The translations under genes and the position numbers were made by a program. The notes beneath the pieces are model-generated. The model did no database searches. It was not told where the DNA came from and saw only the letters and a list, made by a program, of their open reading frames with translations. Source: Clostridium_AD sp050717635 (GTDB taxonomy: Bacteria > Bacillota > Clostridia > Clostridiales > Clostridiaceae). Taken from it: a DNA stretch of 64,000 nucleotides. Shown here piece after piece: positions 26,929 through 36,948 of this stretch. Every line of letters starts with the position of its first letter. Positions within the stretch are counted from its first letter, which is position 1. The DNA is taken from the NCBI RefSeq assembly GCF_050717635.1, contig NZ_JBOITO010000036.1, forward strand, positions 248,001 to 312,000. Direction: 5' to 3'.

Positions 26929-28593
26929 TTACAAACTAATTTCTTTTTTACCTGTTACTCTAAAGAATATAAGTAATGATATAATAGTCGTAGCAGTTAA
27001 TATAGCTGATAGTGCCGCTGCTGTACCATAACTTGCTCTTATAACGTCTGTATATATAGCAACTGAAAGTGTTCTTGTAACTCCTGTATATAGAATAATT
27101 GAAGAACTTAATTCATTTATTACAGTTATCCAACTTAAAATTGCTCCAGCTAATACACCTGGCATCATCATAATTGCTGTAACTTTAAAGAAGGTTTTCA
27201 TTTCAGAATATCCTAAACTTATTGACGCTTCTTCAAGACTTGGACTAAGTTGCATTAATATTGCCGCACTAGACCTAATTGTATAAGGTAGTTTTCTTAT
27301 AACATATGAAATTACAATTATAATAAAAGTACCACTTAATAACATTGGCTTTTTATTAAAGGCTAGTAACAATGTTATACCTAAAACAGAACCTGGAATA
27401 ATATATGGGAACATAGTTAATGTATCTAATAAAGATGTCAATGCACTTTTCCTTCGTATTGATACATAAGCTATAAGCATTCCTAGTATTATTATAATAA
27501 CTATAGCTATTATACCATATACATAGGTATTCCGAATTGAACTACCAAGTTTTGAAAGTACAATTGTATAACTATCTAATGAAAATCCTTTAACAAACAT
27601 TGATCCACTTGTTTTTAAGAAAGATGTATATATTACTGTTATCTGAGGGATAGCAGCTAGTATAACAATAGTGTAAGTAAATAAATGTGCAAGAACATTT
27701 TTGTAGCCCTTAACCTTTTTAGCAGATATAGGTTTTAATGAGTTCATAACATATGACTTTCTATTAACTACATATTTTTGCCCTATAAAAATAACTGCAG
27801 TTATTATTACCATAAGTGTACTTAGTGCCGCTGCAAAATTTGCTTGGCCTCCTACCTCGGATACAAACTCTGAATATATCAAAACTGGCATAACTCTAAA
27901 GCCCTCACCTATAAGCATTGGAGTTCCAAAATCAGCAAGACAATTCATAAATACCAATAATGATCCTGCCATTATTGTAGGAAGGATAAGTGGAAGTATT
28001 ATAGTAAACACTTTTTTTATCCCAGTACATCCTAAACTTTCTGCTGCTTCACTTAGTGAAACATCTATTTTCTTTAGTGCACCTGATACATACAAATATA
28101 TGAATGGGAATAATTTCAAGGTAAATACCAGTAAAATTCCTTTGAATCCATAAATACTTGGGAACTCTATTCCAAAGGTATTAGAAAAGAATTTAGTAAT
28201 GACTCCGCTTCTTCCTAGTAGTAATATCCATGAATATGCTCCAATAAAAGGTGGAGATAATACGGATATTATAATGAGTACCTCTACAAATGATTTGAAT
28301 CTTATTTTTACAGTACTCATAATATAAGCTAATGGTGCACCAATCAAAATAGCTAATATAGTTACTATAATACTTATAGTAAAACTATTTATAAGTGCTT
28401 CATAATAATATTTTTTAGAAAAAAACTTAACAAAATTGTCTAAAGTATATCTTCCTGTTTCTATATCCTGAAAACTGGTTATAAACAGTGACCCTAATGG
28501 ATAAATTAAAAATATTCCAAACAAGAAAAAAGAAGCTATTATTATTATTGTCCAAAAATCAAATCTTATTTTTTTTAATTTTCTACTTTTCAT
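26929..28593 (-). CDS. ABC importer permease, two permease domains fused
   Basis: About 554 residues with about twelve membrane helices and two binding-protein-dependent permease modules. The EAA-like loops are SEAAESLGCTGIKKVFTIIL (about 185) and EEASISLGYSEMKTFFKVTA (about 470). This fused layout is typical of FbpB/ThiP/PotBC-like permeases of COG1178. It overlaps the ATPase gene by 11 bp. GGAG nine bases before the ATG at 28593 favours that codon over one 6 bp upstream. Confidence 0.92.
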   Translation of the reverse strand: MKSRKLKKIRFDFWTIIIIASFFLFGIFLIYPLGSLFITSFQDIETGRYTLDNFVKFFSKKYYYEALINSFTISIIVTILAILIGAPLAYIMSTVKIRFKSFVEVLIIISVLSPPFIGAYSWILLLGRSGVITKFFSNTFGIEFPSIYGFKGILLVFTLKLFPFIYLYVSGALKKIDVSLSEAAESLGCTGIKKVFTIILPLILPTIMAGSLLVFMNCLADFGTPMLIGEGFRVMPVLIYSEFVSEVGGQANFAAALSTLMVIITAVIFIGQKYVVNRKSYVMNSLKPISAKKVKGYKNVLAHLFTYTIVILAAIPQITVIYTSFLKTSGSMFVKGFSLDSYTIVLSKLGSSIRNTYVYGIIAIVIIIILGMLIAYVSIRRKSALTSLLDTLTMFPYIIPGSVLGITLLLAFNKKPMLLSGTFIIIVISYVIRKLPYTIRSSAAILMQLSPSLEEASISLGYSEMKTFFKVTAIMMMPGVLAGAILSWITVINELSSSIILYTGVTRTLSVAIYTDVIRASYGTAAALSAILTATTIISLLIFFRVTGKKEISL

Positions 28594-29692
28594 TTTCATT
28601 CACTCCAATAATAAGACTTACATTCCCTTCCTTATTAAAGATATTAATTTTTTTTACGTTTACTTCTAAAAATATCTCTTGTCCTATTTCATGGAAGGTA
28701 TCATTATTACTAGTATCTTGTGTTAATTCAATTATTTCTCCATTGTTAAGCTTTACCTCATAATTTATATATTTCCCAAGGAATGTGTTAAAGTGAATTA
28801 CGCCTCTAATTCCATCTTTATTGTTGCACAATATAAATTCCTCTGGACGCACAGATATTTTAATTTCATCATCATTTTGAGCCACATTATTCAAATTTTC
28901 CATTGGAATTTTATATCCATTTTCAAACACAATATATTTTATTCCTTGTTCTACAAATACTTTTCCATTAAATATATTAGAGTGTCCAATAAATGTAGCA
29001 ACAAAAACATTTGATGGTCTTAAATAAATTGTTCGAGGTGTATCTATTTGCTGTATAACACCCTTGTTCATAATGGCAATTCTATCTGATATGGCAAGTG
29101 CTTCTTCTTGATCATGGGTTACATAAACGGTTGTTATTCCTACCCCCTTTTGTATTTCTCTTATAGCGCTTCTCATTTCTACTCTAAGTTTAGCATCTAA
29201 ATTTGAAAGGGGTTCATCCATAAGTAAAACTGTTGGATGAATTACAATAGCCCTTGCTAGCGCAACTCTTTGCTGCTGTCCACCTGAAAGTTTATCTGGT
29301 GCTCTATCCTTATATTCATATATCTTTACAACTTTTAAAATCTCCTCTAATTTTTTAGTGACTTCTTGTTTACTATGTTTTCTAAGCTTTAATCCATATT
29401 CAACATTTTCAGACACTGTCATATGAGGGAATATAGCATAGTTCTGAAATACCATGCCGATATTTCTTTTATGTGCTGGAATATTATTTATTACCTTTCC
29501 ATTAAAAGTAATCTGTCCTTCTTCAATGGAATTGAATCCTGCTACCATTCTTAAAAGAGTTGTTTTTCCACAACCTGATGGCCCTAGTAATGTAAAAAAC
29601 TCGCCTTCCTTAACCTTTAGTGAAAGCTTAGGAATTACTGTAATATCATCATATCTTTTTACTACGTTTAAAAATTCAATGGATGTACTCAT
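28583..29692 (-). CDS. ABC importer ATPase (FbpC/PotA/UgpC type)
   Basis: 369 residues. Walker A GPSGCGKTTLLRMVAG, Q-loop FQNYAIFP, signature LSGGQQQRVALARA, Walker B VLLMDEPLSNLDA, H-loop VYVTHDQEEA, then a C-terminal TOBE-like regulatory domain (about 245-365). It powers the fused permease encoded next. RBS AAGGGG. Second gene of the operon. Confidence 0.94.
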   Translation of the reverse strand: MSTSIEFLNVVKRYDDITVIPKLSLKVKEGEFFTLLGPSGCGKTTLLRMVAGFNSIEEGQITFNGKVINNIPAHKRNIGMVFQNYAIFPHMTVSENVEYGLKLRKHSKQEVTKKLEEILKVVKIYEYKDRAPDKLSGGQQQRVALARAIVIHPTVLLMDEPLSNLDAKLRVEMRSAIREIQKGVGITTVYVTHDQEEALAISDRIAIMNKGVIQQIDTPRTIYLRPSNVFVATFIGHSNIFNGKVFVEQGIKYIVFENGYKIPMENLNNVAQNDDEIKISVRPEEFILCNNKDGIRGVIHFNTFLGKYINYEVKLNNGEIIELTQDTSNNDTFHEIGQEIFLEVNVKKINIFNKEGNVSLIIGVNENEK

Positions 29693-29781
29693 GTTCTAAA
29701 CCCCTTTCTAATACCAGTATTATTAATAAAACCCCTACGACTTTTTAATGAAATAATATTAAAAATTCGCAAGGGTCATTT

Positions 29782-30816
29782 TTAGTTGCTTGTAATTATT
29801 TCTTTATATTTATCTAAGATATTCTGTTTGTTTTCCTTAAGCCAAGCTTCATCGTCTTTTATAACTTTTATATCTTCTAATGGTTTAAGACCTTCAGCTG
29901 GTGGTACATCAGTTCTAACAGAACGTCTATTTAATTTATTAGCTATTAGTGTTTGTGCATCCTTACCAGTAACAAAATCAATGAATTTCTTAGCATTCTC
30001 CATATTTTTGGCACCTTTTATGATAACAACACCATCTGCTTTAGCAACAGTACCTTCTTTAGAATAAACTAATTTAACTGGAGCTCCATCTTTTACATAT
30101 TTTGCTGCTGCTTCTTCAAATGTTAATCCTACTGTATACTCTCCATCTCCTACACCTTTATAAACTGCGGAAGACCCACTTAAAAGTTTACCATCTAAGT
30201 TCTTTGTTAACTTTGTTACATAATCCCAACCTTTTTCAGGTTCTCCATTTCCCATAGCATATAATTGATTTATTATTTGTTCAAATGATGAGGAAGATTT
30301 CGCTGGATCTGCATTAGCTATTTTACCTTTTAAAGCTGGGTTTAATAAATCTTCAAAACCCTCCACCTTAATGTCTCCTATAAGCTTTGTATTAATCATG
30401 ATTACGCTTGGTATAACAGTAAATCTTGTTATTTGACCATCTTTATTCTTATAATCATCAAATACATCTTTTTCATTTACAGATTGATATTTTTCAAATA
30501 AGTCTTTTTTTGGTTCTAATGTAGATAATGAACCACCCCATAAAATATCTCCTAATGGATTTGTTCCTTCAGCTTCAACTCTCTTTAGAAGTTCTCCTGT
30601 TCCCGCTGCTACCACCTCTACCTTAATTCCTGACTGACTTTCAAATTCATTAACTACTGGATCAATAAATTCTATAGGATGTGGACAATAAATAGTTAAT
30701 TTATCTGATACATTTTTCTCTGCTACCTTTTTCTCTGTTACTTTGTTATTTGATGAACAACCACTAAAAGATAAAATCATTAAAGATACTAGTAAAATTG
30801 ATACTGCTTTTTTCAT
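29782..30816 (-). CDS. Solute-binding lipoprotein (COG1840, FbpA/AfuA-like)
   Basis: 344 residues with a lipoprotein signal and lipobox LSFSGC (Cys 20). The mature part is a type 2 periplasmic-binding fold, with LTIYCPHPIEFIDPVVNEFE, GDILWGGSLSTLE, ANADPAKSSSSFEQ and GLTFEEAAAKYVKDGAPVKL. COG1840 proteins bind ferric iron, or organic phosphates such as hexose phosphates (AfuA) and phosphonates. The adjacent tyrosine pair of iron binders is not evident, and the S-rich ADPAKSSSS loop could bind phosphate, so an organophosphate is as likely as iron. RBS GGGGGAGG. First gene of the operon; a cre-like site lies upstream. Confidence 0.9.
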   Translation of the reverse strand: MKKAVSILLVSLMILSFSGCSSNNKVTEKKVAEKNVSDKLTIYCPHPIEFIDPVVNEFESQSGIKVEVVAAGTGELLKRVEAEGTNPLGDILWGGSLSTLEPKKDLFEKYQSVNEKDVFDDYKNKDGQITRFTVIPSVIMINTKLIGDIKVEGFEDLLNPALKGKIANADPAKSSSSFEQIINQLYAMGNGEPEKGWDYVTKLTKNLDGKLLSGSSAVYKGVGDGEYTVGLTFEEAAAKYVKDGAPVKLVYSKEGTVAKADGVVIIKGAKNMENAKKFIDFVTGKDAQTLIANKLNRRSVRTDVPPAEGLKPLEDIKVIKDDEAWLKENKQNILDKYKEIITSN

Positions 30817-30870
30817 TAATTAACCCTCCCCCGAATTCTGATCTTACTTAAAATTTACTATTTCCGTGTG

Positions 30871-30886
30871 GATGTAAACGTTTATG
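30871..30886 (-). promoter_or_regulatory. cre-like palindrome upstream of the COG1840 importer operon
   Basis: GATGTAAACGTTTATG contains TGTAAACGTTTATG, a CG-centred near-palindrome with two mismatches to the cre consensus, 55-70 bp upstream of the binding-protein start. Weak by consensus score; a CcpA or LacI-family site is possible. Confidence 0.35.
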
Positions 30887-30974
30887 TTAATTACATTGTA
30901 TTCTTATTCGGCTTGTACAACAATACTATAAAACGGGAACAATATACGAAAAAATGAACACATAATTATATTAT

Positions 30975-31018
30975 CAAAAAAAAGTAAAAGCTATTGCACC
31001 ATAGCAACAGCTTTTACT
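30975..31018 (-). terminator. Terminator of the hsd operon
   Basis: On the minus strand AGTAAAAGCTGTTGC and GCAATAGCTTTTACT form a 15-bp stem (one G-U pair) followed by eight T. It lies 12 bp after the hsdR stop. Confidence 0.88.
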
Positions 31019-31029
31019 GGTTAAACTAT

Positions 31030-34000
31030 TTATAAGTAATCTTTTGATTCTTCTGCAACCCTATCATCATAAGATTTATCTTTATTGCTTGATGCATAAA
31101 TCACTTCATTAGAACACATAAGCTTTGTTTGTTCCATTACAATCTCTACTGCCTTCATTGTCTTATCTGGTGGATAGCCGTATTTTTTAAGTAACCTTTT
31201 AATGGTCATCTTCATCTTAGCTTGCACACTTTCTCGGATTGCCCAATCAACACTTATACTGTTCTTTATGGAAACAGTTAGATCTCTAGCTATTTGTTTT
31301 AGGATATCTTCACCCATAATTTCTTTCGCAGATTCATTATCTGATAGAGCATCATAAAACGCTAATTCATCAGGAGTAAGACCTGTAGATTCACCACGAT
31401 TTTCTGCTTCTGTAATTTTCTTAGCAAGTTCTATAAGTTCCATGATAACTTGAGTAGTTTCAATGGATCTATTTTGATACTTTATAATAGCTGCTTCTAG
31501 TAATTCTGAAAATTTCTTAGATTGCACTAGATTACGTCTAGAAAAAGATTTAATACTTCCTTTTAACAATCTATTAAGTAGTTCTACTGCTAAATTTTTC
31601 TGTTTCATTCCCTTAACTTCTTCTAGGAACTCATCAGAAAGAATGGCTATATTAGGTTTATTAAGTCCTACTGATGCTAAAATATCTACCACTTCATTTG
31701 AAGATATTGATTTAGAGATCAATTGATTTAATTCATTATCAAGCTGAGATGTAGTTTTCTTCTTGTTGTCATCGCTAATCATCTTAACTATGCTTGCTTT
31801 GACAGCCTTATGAAATCCAATCTCTATATTTAATCTTTCGGCAATGTCTGTTGTTGCACATAGTGAATATGCTCTTGCAAGTTCTGTTACTAGCTTAATA
31901 TAATCATTTTTCCTATCTTCTCTAAGTCCAATTATAAAGTCCATGGTTTCTATAATTGCTTTCATTTTTTCACTTGCTTTACCAGTAAAAAATTTGCTAT
32001 AGTCATGACCATGAAGTAACTCTTTAATAAGATCATATTTTTCAAGAAGTACCATAGATGCAACATCTGCATCAACCCCTGTAGTCTCTTTATCGCTTTC
32101 TGTGTATTGTGAAAGTGCTTCTTTTAAGTTCTCAGCAATCCCAATATAATCAACAACAAGCCCACCTTGCTTTTCTTTAAATACTCGATTTACTCTTGCT
32201 ATGGCTTGCATTAAATTATGACCTCTCATTGGTTTATCAATATACATGGTGTGCATACTTGGTACATCAAACCCTGTAAGCCACATATCCCGAACAATTA
32301 CCAATTGTAATTCATCTTCTTTATCTTTCATACGTTTAGCAAGTGTCTCACGATTTGCCTTTGTACCTATGAAAGGTTGCCAATCTACAGGATCTGAGGA
32401 GCTGCCTGTCATTACTATTTTAATTTTACCAGCCATTAATTCATCACTGTGCCACTCTGGACGAAGTGCTATAATCTCTTTGTATAAATCAATAGCAATC
32501 CTTCTACTCATGGCAACAATCATAGCTTTACCGCCTTCAAATTCCTGAGCCTTCTGACGTTTTTCAAAATGATCAACAATATCTTTTGCTATTAACTTAA
32601 CTCTTTGATTTGAACCAACAATTGCTTCAAGTCTTGCCCACTTACTCTTTAGCTTTTCCTTTTGTCCTATCTCTTGGTATTCTGTAATTTCGTCATATTC
32701 AGTATCAACCATAGGCTTCATTTCCTCTGGAAGCTCTAGTTTTGCAATTCTACTTTCATAGAAAATTTTAACGGTTGTACCATCGATTACAGCTCTGGTC
32801 ATATCGTAAACATCAATATAATCCCCAAATACTGCACGAGTATTTTTGTCGGTAAGTTCCACCGGTGTACCTGTAAATCCAATATAAGAAGCATTGGGCA
32901 AACTATCACGCATATATTTAGCATAACCGTATTTGACATCAGCAGCGTCATCACTTGTTACAACATCCGCCCCAAATCCATATTGGCTACGATGTGCTTC
33001 ATCAGCCATTACGATAACATTTTTACGTTCTGTGAGTATAGGCGCAGCATCGCCTTTTTCTTCTGGTGAAAACTTTTGAATAGTCGTAAATATAATGCCA
33101 CCACTAGTGCGGTTATTAAGTAATTCTCTTAGGTTAGTTCTATCTGTAGCTTGTACTGGTGTAGTTCTAAGTATATTTTTAGACTTTAAGAATGTTCCAA
33201 ACAGCTGGTCATCAAGATCGTTTCTATCTGTAATAACCACAATTGTTGGGTTTCCAAGTTCTGAACTAATTACAAGCTTTGCTGCATAGAAAACCATGGT
33301 CAAGCTCTTTCCACTACCTTGGGTATGCCATACAACACCTATTCTTCTATCCCCACTTTTCATAGTCGCACGTTCTGTACTTAGAGCAGCCTTGTTAACT
33401 GCATGATATTGGTGGTACCCTGCAAGTATTTTAAAGGTATCCTTACCATCACTTTGGAATAATACAAATTGCTTAATAATATCAAGGAAACGGTTTCTCT
33501 CAAACATTCCTTTAATTAATACTTCAAGCTGTGGAATAGACACAGGTGCAACATCATCACCCTCAATAGTACGCCATGCCATAAACCTATCCTCTTCAGA
33601 AGTTAGTGTACCGGCTCTTGCATTTATTCCATCACTAGTTACCATAAAAGAGTTATACGTAAATAAGGAAGGTATAGTCATCTTGTAAGTTTGAAGCTGA
33701 TTATAAGCATCTGTTATATCTACATTTTCATCACTAGCACTTTTAAGTTCTATAACTACTAATGGAATACCATTTACAAACACTATTACATCTGGTCTTT
33801 TTTCTGTACCATGCTCCAATATTGTAAACTGATTAGCTATCATAAACTCATTGTTTAACGGCTTTTCAAAATCAAAGACATAAATTTTTTCCGTCTTGTA
33901 ACTTGAATCTTTTTGCTTTACTTGAACATCTATGCCATCAGTTACCATCTTCTGAAAAGCTTTATTATTCATCAGCAGGCTTGGACTTAGTGGTATTATT

Positions 34001-34227
34001 ATCTGACGAAAAGCCTCTTCAATAGCATCACTTGGCATTTTAGGATTTATCCTTGAAAGAGCATCTCTTAGCCTCTCAGATAATATAACATCACTGTAAT
34101 CCCCGCGCTCAGGATATTCACCTTCTGGTGCGATGTCTGGAGCAAAGACTACCTCATAGCCTAGCTCCTCAAACCATTCAAGAGTAGCTTCCTCTAAGTG
34201 AGACTCACAAAAATTATTTTTAGCCAT
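31030..34227 (-). CDS. hsdR: Type I restriction enzyme, R (motor/nuclease) subunit
   Basis: 1065 residues, full length for HsdR. The N-terminal nuclease has the PD-(D/E)XK pattern RPDVIVF (D146) and VVIELKSA (E160, K162). The superfamily 2 translocase has Walker A HTQGSGKSLT (about 301-310), VIVMADEAHRSQYG (motif II), SYIGFTGTPVEL (motif III) and IARVNRVF (motif VI). A long helical C-terminus contacts the methylase core. The start is 1 bp from the hsdS stop. The key motifs are intact, so the subunit looks functional. It cleaves unmodified DNA with HsdM and HsdS. Confidence 0.96.
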   Translation of the reverse strand: MAKNNFCESHLEEATLEWFEELGYEVVFAPDIAPEGEYPERGDYSDVILSERLRDALSRINPKMPSDAIEEAFRQIIIPLSPSLLMNNKAFQKMVTDGIDVQVKQKDSSYKTEKIYVFDFEKPLNNEFMIANQFTILEHGTEKRPDVIVFVNGIPLVVIELKSASDENVDITDAYNQLQTYKMTIPSLFTYNSFMVTSDGINARAGTLTSEEDRFMAWRTIEGDDVAPVSIPQLEVLIKGMFERNRFLDIIKQFVLFQSDGKDTFKILAGYHQYHAVNKAALSTERATMKSGDRRIGVVWHTQGSGKSLTMVFYAAKLVISSELGNPTIVVITDRNDLDDQLFGTFLKSKNILRTTPVQATDRTNLRELLNNRTSGGIIFTTIQKFSPEEKGDAAPILTERKNVIVMADEAHRSQYGFGADVVTSDDAADVKYGYAKYMRDSLPNASYIGFTGTPVELTDKNTRAVFGDYIDVYDMTRAVIDGTTVKIFYESRIAKLELPEEMKPMVDTEYDEITEYQEIGQKEKLKSKWARLEAIVGSNQRVKLIAKDIVDHFEKRQKAQEFEGGKAMIVAMSRRIAIDLYKEIIALRPEWHSDELMAGKIKIVMTGSSSDPVDWQPFIGTKANRETLAKRMKDKEDELQLVIVRDMWLTGFDVPSMHTMYIDKPMRGHNLMQAIARVNRVFKEKQGGLVVDYIGIAENLKEALSQYTESDKETTGVDADVASMVLLEKYDLIKELLHGHDYSKFFTGKASEKMKAIIETMDFIIGLREDRKNDYIKLVTELARAYSLCATTDIAERLNIEIGFHKAVKASIVKMISDDNKKKTTSQLDNELNQLISKSISSNEVVDILASVGLNKPNIAILSDEFLEEVKGMKQKNLAVELLNRLLKGSIKSFSRRNLVQSKKFSELLEAAIIKYQNRSIETTQVIMELIELAKKITEAENRGESTGLTPDELAFYDALSDNESAKEIMGEDILKQIARDLTVSIKNSISVDWAIRESVQAKMKMTIKRLLKKYGYPPDKTMKAVEIVMEQTKLMCSNEVIYASSNKDKSYDDRVAEESKDYL

Positions 34228-35478
34228 CTATTTCACCTCCTTTATAGGAACTCGAATTTCACCTGACATGAGCTTTGGTAATAATGTGTCACGTATTTGT
34301 TGGAGCTGTTTACTCTCTAAGTTGTTTTGATCAATATAAACTAATATATTAGTAAGTGCATCACCAATTTCTAGTTGAATTGATAAAGGTGGTAAAACAA
34401 ACTTTAATGCACCAAGAACTTTATTACTTAATGATGTTTGACCAGTTGAACCCGTACCCATACATTCAATTATACTTTCAACGCTCTTTATAAAATACCC
34501 TAATATTGTTGGAACAATTAAACTTTCATTTGCTCTTAGTATAGTTACACAACTATGCACTATTTTAGCATCATTAATTATTGCAATTTGTGCAACTCTG
34601 CCTAAAGTACCAACCCCCATAGAATTTATAAGTATGTCAAATGGTTTGATATAGCTATCTTCCGGTGCTGTTTTTACATCATTATCATGGTATTGTACTG
34701 CTTCTTCAATGATTGTATGATTTCTAATACATCTTTGGTTTATAACAGGTACTCCTTCATTATTTCTATTATATTTTGGAGAAAATCCTCTTTTGTTAAC
34801 AACGACTACACTTGATAACTCAGAAATTTTCCACCCCTTAGGTATCCTTCCCATCTCACTTTCCTCAAACTCACCTTCTTGAAACGGCTGAAAATCTACA
34901 AACCAGCTTTTAAAAATAGTCTGTGATATTTTTTCAAGATTCTTATTAATACGCTTGTTTAGCTCTATTTTTTCATCAATAGAATAAAGTATATCTGCAA
35001 TTACCTTTTGTTCATTATAAGGTGGAATGTAAATTTCAAAGTTTTTTATACTACCTAAGCTTATCGTTTTATGTGTGGATCCAGTGTTCATATTTTGTAT
35101 TTGATTCTTAATAATGTTGCTTACCATTATATAATAAATATATTTGCTATAAACACCTTTTTTATACTCTGTTAAAATACATGTATTTTGTCCAATACAA
35201 AAATCTACATTTGTATTAACATATGATGATATACCATTGTTAGCTCCAACACGTGTAAATAAAATATCCCCTATTTGTGGCCTGTGGTTTTTCGTATACT
35301 TTTCATAGACCTCTTTTGACACATATAATGGACTTTGAATATCAAACAATCCTTCATTTATATCTTGTACTCTTATGATTGGATATCCTAATTCAGCATA
35401 TTTGGGCGTAACATGTAGAGAATCTACAATTTTAACAGCATCTTCTAGCTTAATTTTCTTCCACTCACTAAAACTCAT
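34228..35478 (-). CDS. hsdS: Type I restriction enzyme, S (specificity) subunit
   Basis: 416 residues with two target-recognition domains (about 1-150 and 210-370). The conserved helical spacers are YNEQKVIADILYSIDEKIEL after the first and IQLEIGDALTNILVYIDQNN after the second, plus FKSWFVDFQPF before the second domain. It decides the bipartite DNA target for both methylation and cleavage. It overlaps hsdM by 11 bp and abuts hsdR. Confidence 0.95.
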   Translation of the reverse strand: MSFSEWKKIKLEDAVKIVDSLHVTPKYAELGYPIIRVQDINEGLFDIQSPLYVSKEVYEKYTKNHRPQIGDILFTRVGANNGISSYVNTNVDFCIGQNTCILTEYKKGVYSKYIYYIMVSNIIKNQIQNMNTGSTHKTISLGSIKNFEIYIPPYNEQKVIADILYSIDEKIELNKRINKNLEKISQTIFKSWFVDFQPFQEGEFEESEMGRIPKGWKISELSSVVVVNKRGFSPKYNRNNEGVPVINQRCIRNHTIIEEAVQYHDNDVKTAPEDSYIKPFDILINSMGVGTLGRVAQIAIINDAKIVHSCVTILRANESLIVPTILGYFIKSVESIIECMGTGSTGQTSLSNKVLGALKFVLPPLSIQLEIGDALTNILVYIDQNNLESKQLQQIRDTLLPKLMSGEIRVPIKEVK

Positions 35479-36946
35479 ACCCTATCCCCCCCAATCTTTG
35501 CTTGATTTCAACTTCTAAATGATGAGACATAGCAAACAGCTCTGCAAGTTCACCTGTTAGTTTTGTCATTTTTTCATCAAATGGTTCTCCATCATCCTCT
35601 ACATCCTCAACTCCAACGTACCTTCCAGGAGTTACTATATACTCATGACCTCTCACTTCTCCAATGCTTGCAGATTTACAGAATCCTTGAACATCTTCAT
35701 ATTCCTTTTCATCTCGCCAGTTGTGGTAAGTATCATATATTTTTTTAATTTCTTCATTTGAAAGTTCTCTATGTTTGCGAGTGACCATAGTTCCCAATTT
35801 TCTAGCATCCATAAATAGAATCTTATCTTTACGATTTTCTCTTTTCTTAGATATAAACCATAAACATACTGAAATTGTTACATTATAAAATAAATTTGCT
35901 GGCATTGTCACGATACAATCCACAAGTCCTGCTTCTATAATGTTTTTTCTGATTTCAGCTTCTGTCTTTGTTAACGTACTCATAGATCCATTAGCTAATA
36001 CAAACCCAGCAATACCTCTAGGTGATAGCTTACTTATTATATGTTCTATCCAAGCATAATTCGCATTGTTTTGTGGCGGAATGCCATATTTCCAACGTAC
36101 GTCATCTTGTATTAACGTGTAGTCACTAACATTGAAGGGTGGATTAGCTAAAATATAATCTGCCCTAAGGTTTTTGTGAAGATCATTACCAAATGTATCT
36201 GCATCTCTATCCCCTATATTTCCATCAAGTCCACGAATAGCAAGGTTCATTTTACATAGTCTCCATGTAGTAGCTGTATATTCTTGACCATATATATGGA
36301 TGTCGTCGTTTCTTCCTTTGTGTTCCTCCACAAATTTACCAGATTGTACAAACATACCACCTGATCCACAGCATGGATCATATACTCTACCTTTGAATGG
36401 TTCAATCATCCCTACTAGAAGTTTTACAATTGATGGTGGAGTGTAAAACTCGCCCTCAGAACTTCCAAACTTCCCTAAAAAATATTCATAGACACGTCCT
36501 AGTAGATCTTGAGCTCTTGACTCTTTGCTTCCTAAATCAAATGAGAACAAATCTATAAGCTCTCCAAGCTTTGTTTTATCAATCTCTGTTCTTGCATAAG
36601 TTTTAGGTAATACTCCTTTTAATGAAGCATTTTCCCTTTCAATAGCTATCATAGAATCATCGATGATTTGTCCTATTGTTACTAGTTTTGCGCTTTTTTT
36701 AATAAATTCCCATCTAGCACTAGTCGGTACAAAAAATATGCTTTTTTCTGTATAAGCATCTCTATCTTCTTCAAATCCATCACCATCTGCTACTAATTCT
36801 GCATGTTTTTCTTCAAAGGCATCAGAGATATACTTTAAAAATATAAGCCCCAATATAACATGCTTATACTCACTACTTTCTATATTGCCTCTTAGCTTAT
36901 CTGCCATTTCCCATAGTTTATTTTCAAATTCTAAACTTACTCCCAT
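35468..36946 (-). CDS. hsdM: Type I restriction enzyme, M (N6-adenine methylase) subunit
   Basis: 492 residues. HsdM N-terminal helical domain, then the SAM-binding motif VYDPCCGSGGMF (about 188-199) and catalytic ILANPPFN (NPPF 268-271). Both motifs are intact, in contrast to the methylase-like protein encoded upstream in the same operon. Start 2 bp after the end of the rhuM remnant; RBS GGGGG. Confidence 0.96.
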   Translation of the reverse strand: MGVSLEFENKLWEMADKLRGNIESSEYKHVILGLIFLKYISDAFEEKHAELVADGDGFEEDRDAYTEKSIFFVPTSARWEFIKKSAKLVTIGQIIDDSMIAIERENASLKGVLPKTYARTEIDKTKLGELIDLFSFDLGSKESRAQDLLGRVYEYFLGKFGSSEGEFYTPPSIVKLLVGMIEPFKGRVYDPCCGSGGMFVQSGKFVEEHKGRNDDIHIYGQEYTATTWRLCKMNLAIRGLDGNIGDRDADTFGNDLHKNLRADYILANPPFNVSDYTLIQDDVRWKYGIPPQNNANYAWIEHIISKLSPRGIAGFVLANGSMSTLTKTEAEIRKNIIEAGLVDCIVTMPANLFYNVTISVCLWFISKKRENRKDKILFMDARKLGTMVTRKHRELSNEEIKKIYDTYHNWRDEKEYEDVQGFCKSASIGEVRGHEYIVTPGRYVGVEDVEDDGEPFDEKMTKLTGELAELFAMSHHLEVEIKQRLGGIGYEF

Positions 36947-36948
36947 TA

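Noticed and set aside
29782..30816. A firm call of the binding protein as a ferric iron carrier
   Set aside because: The protein group also contains organophosphate binders, and the iron-binding tyrosine pair is not evident; the substrate is left open.
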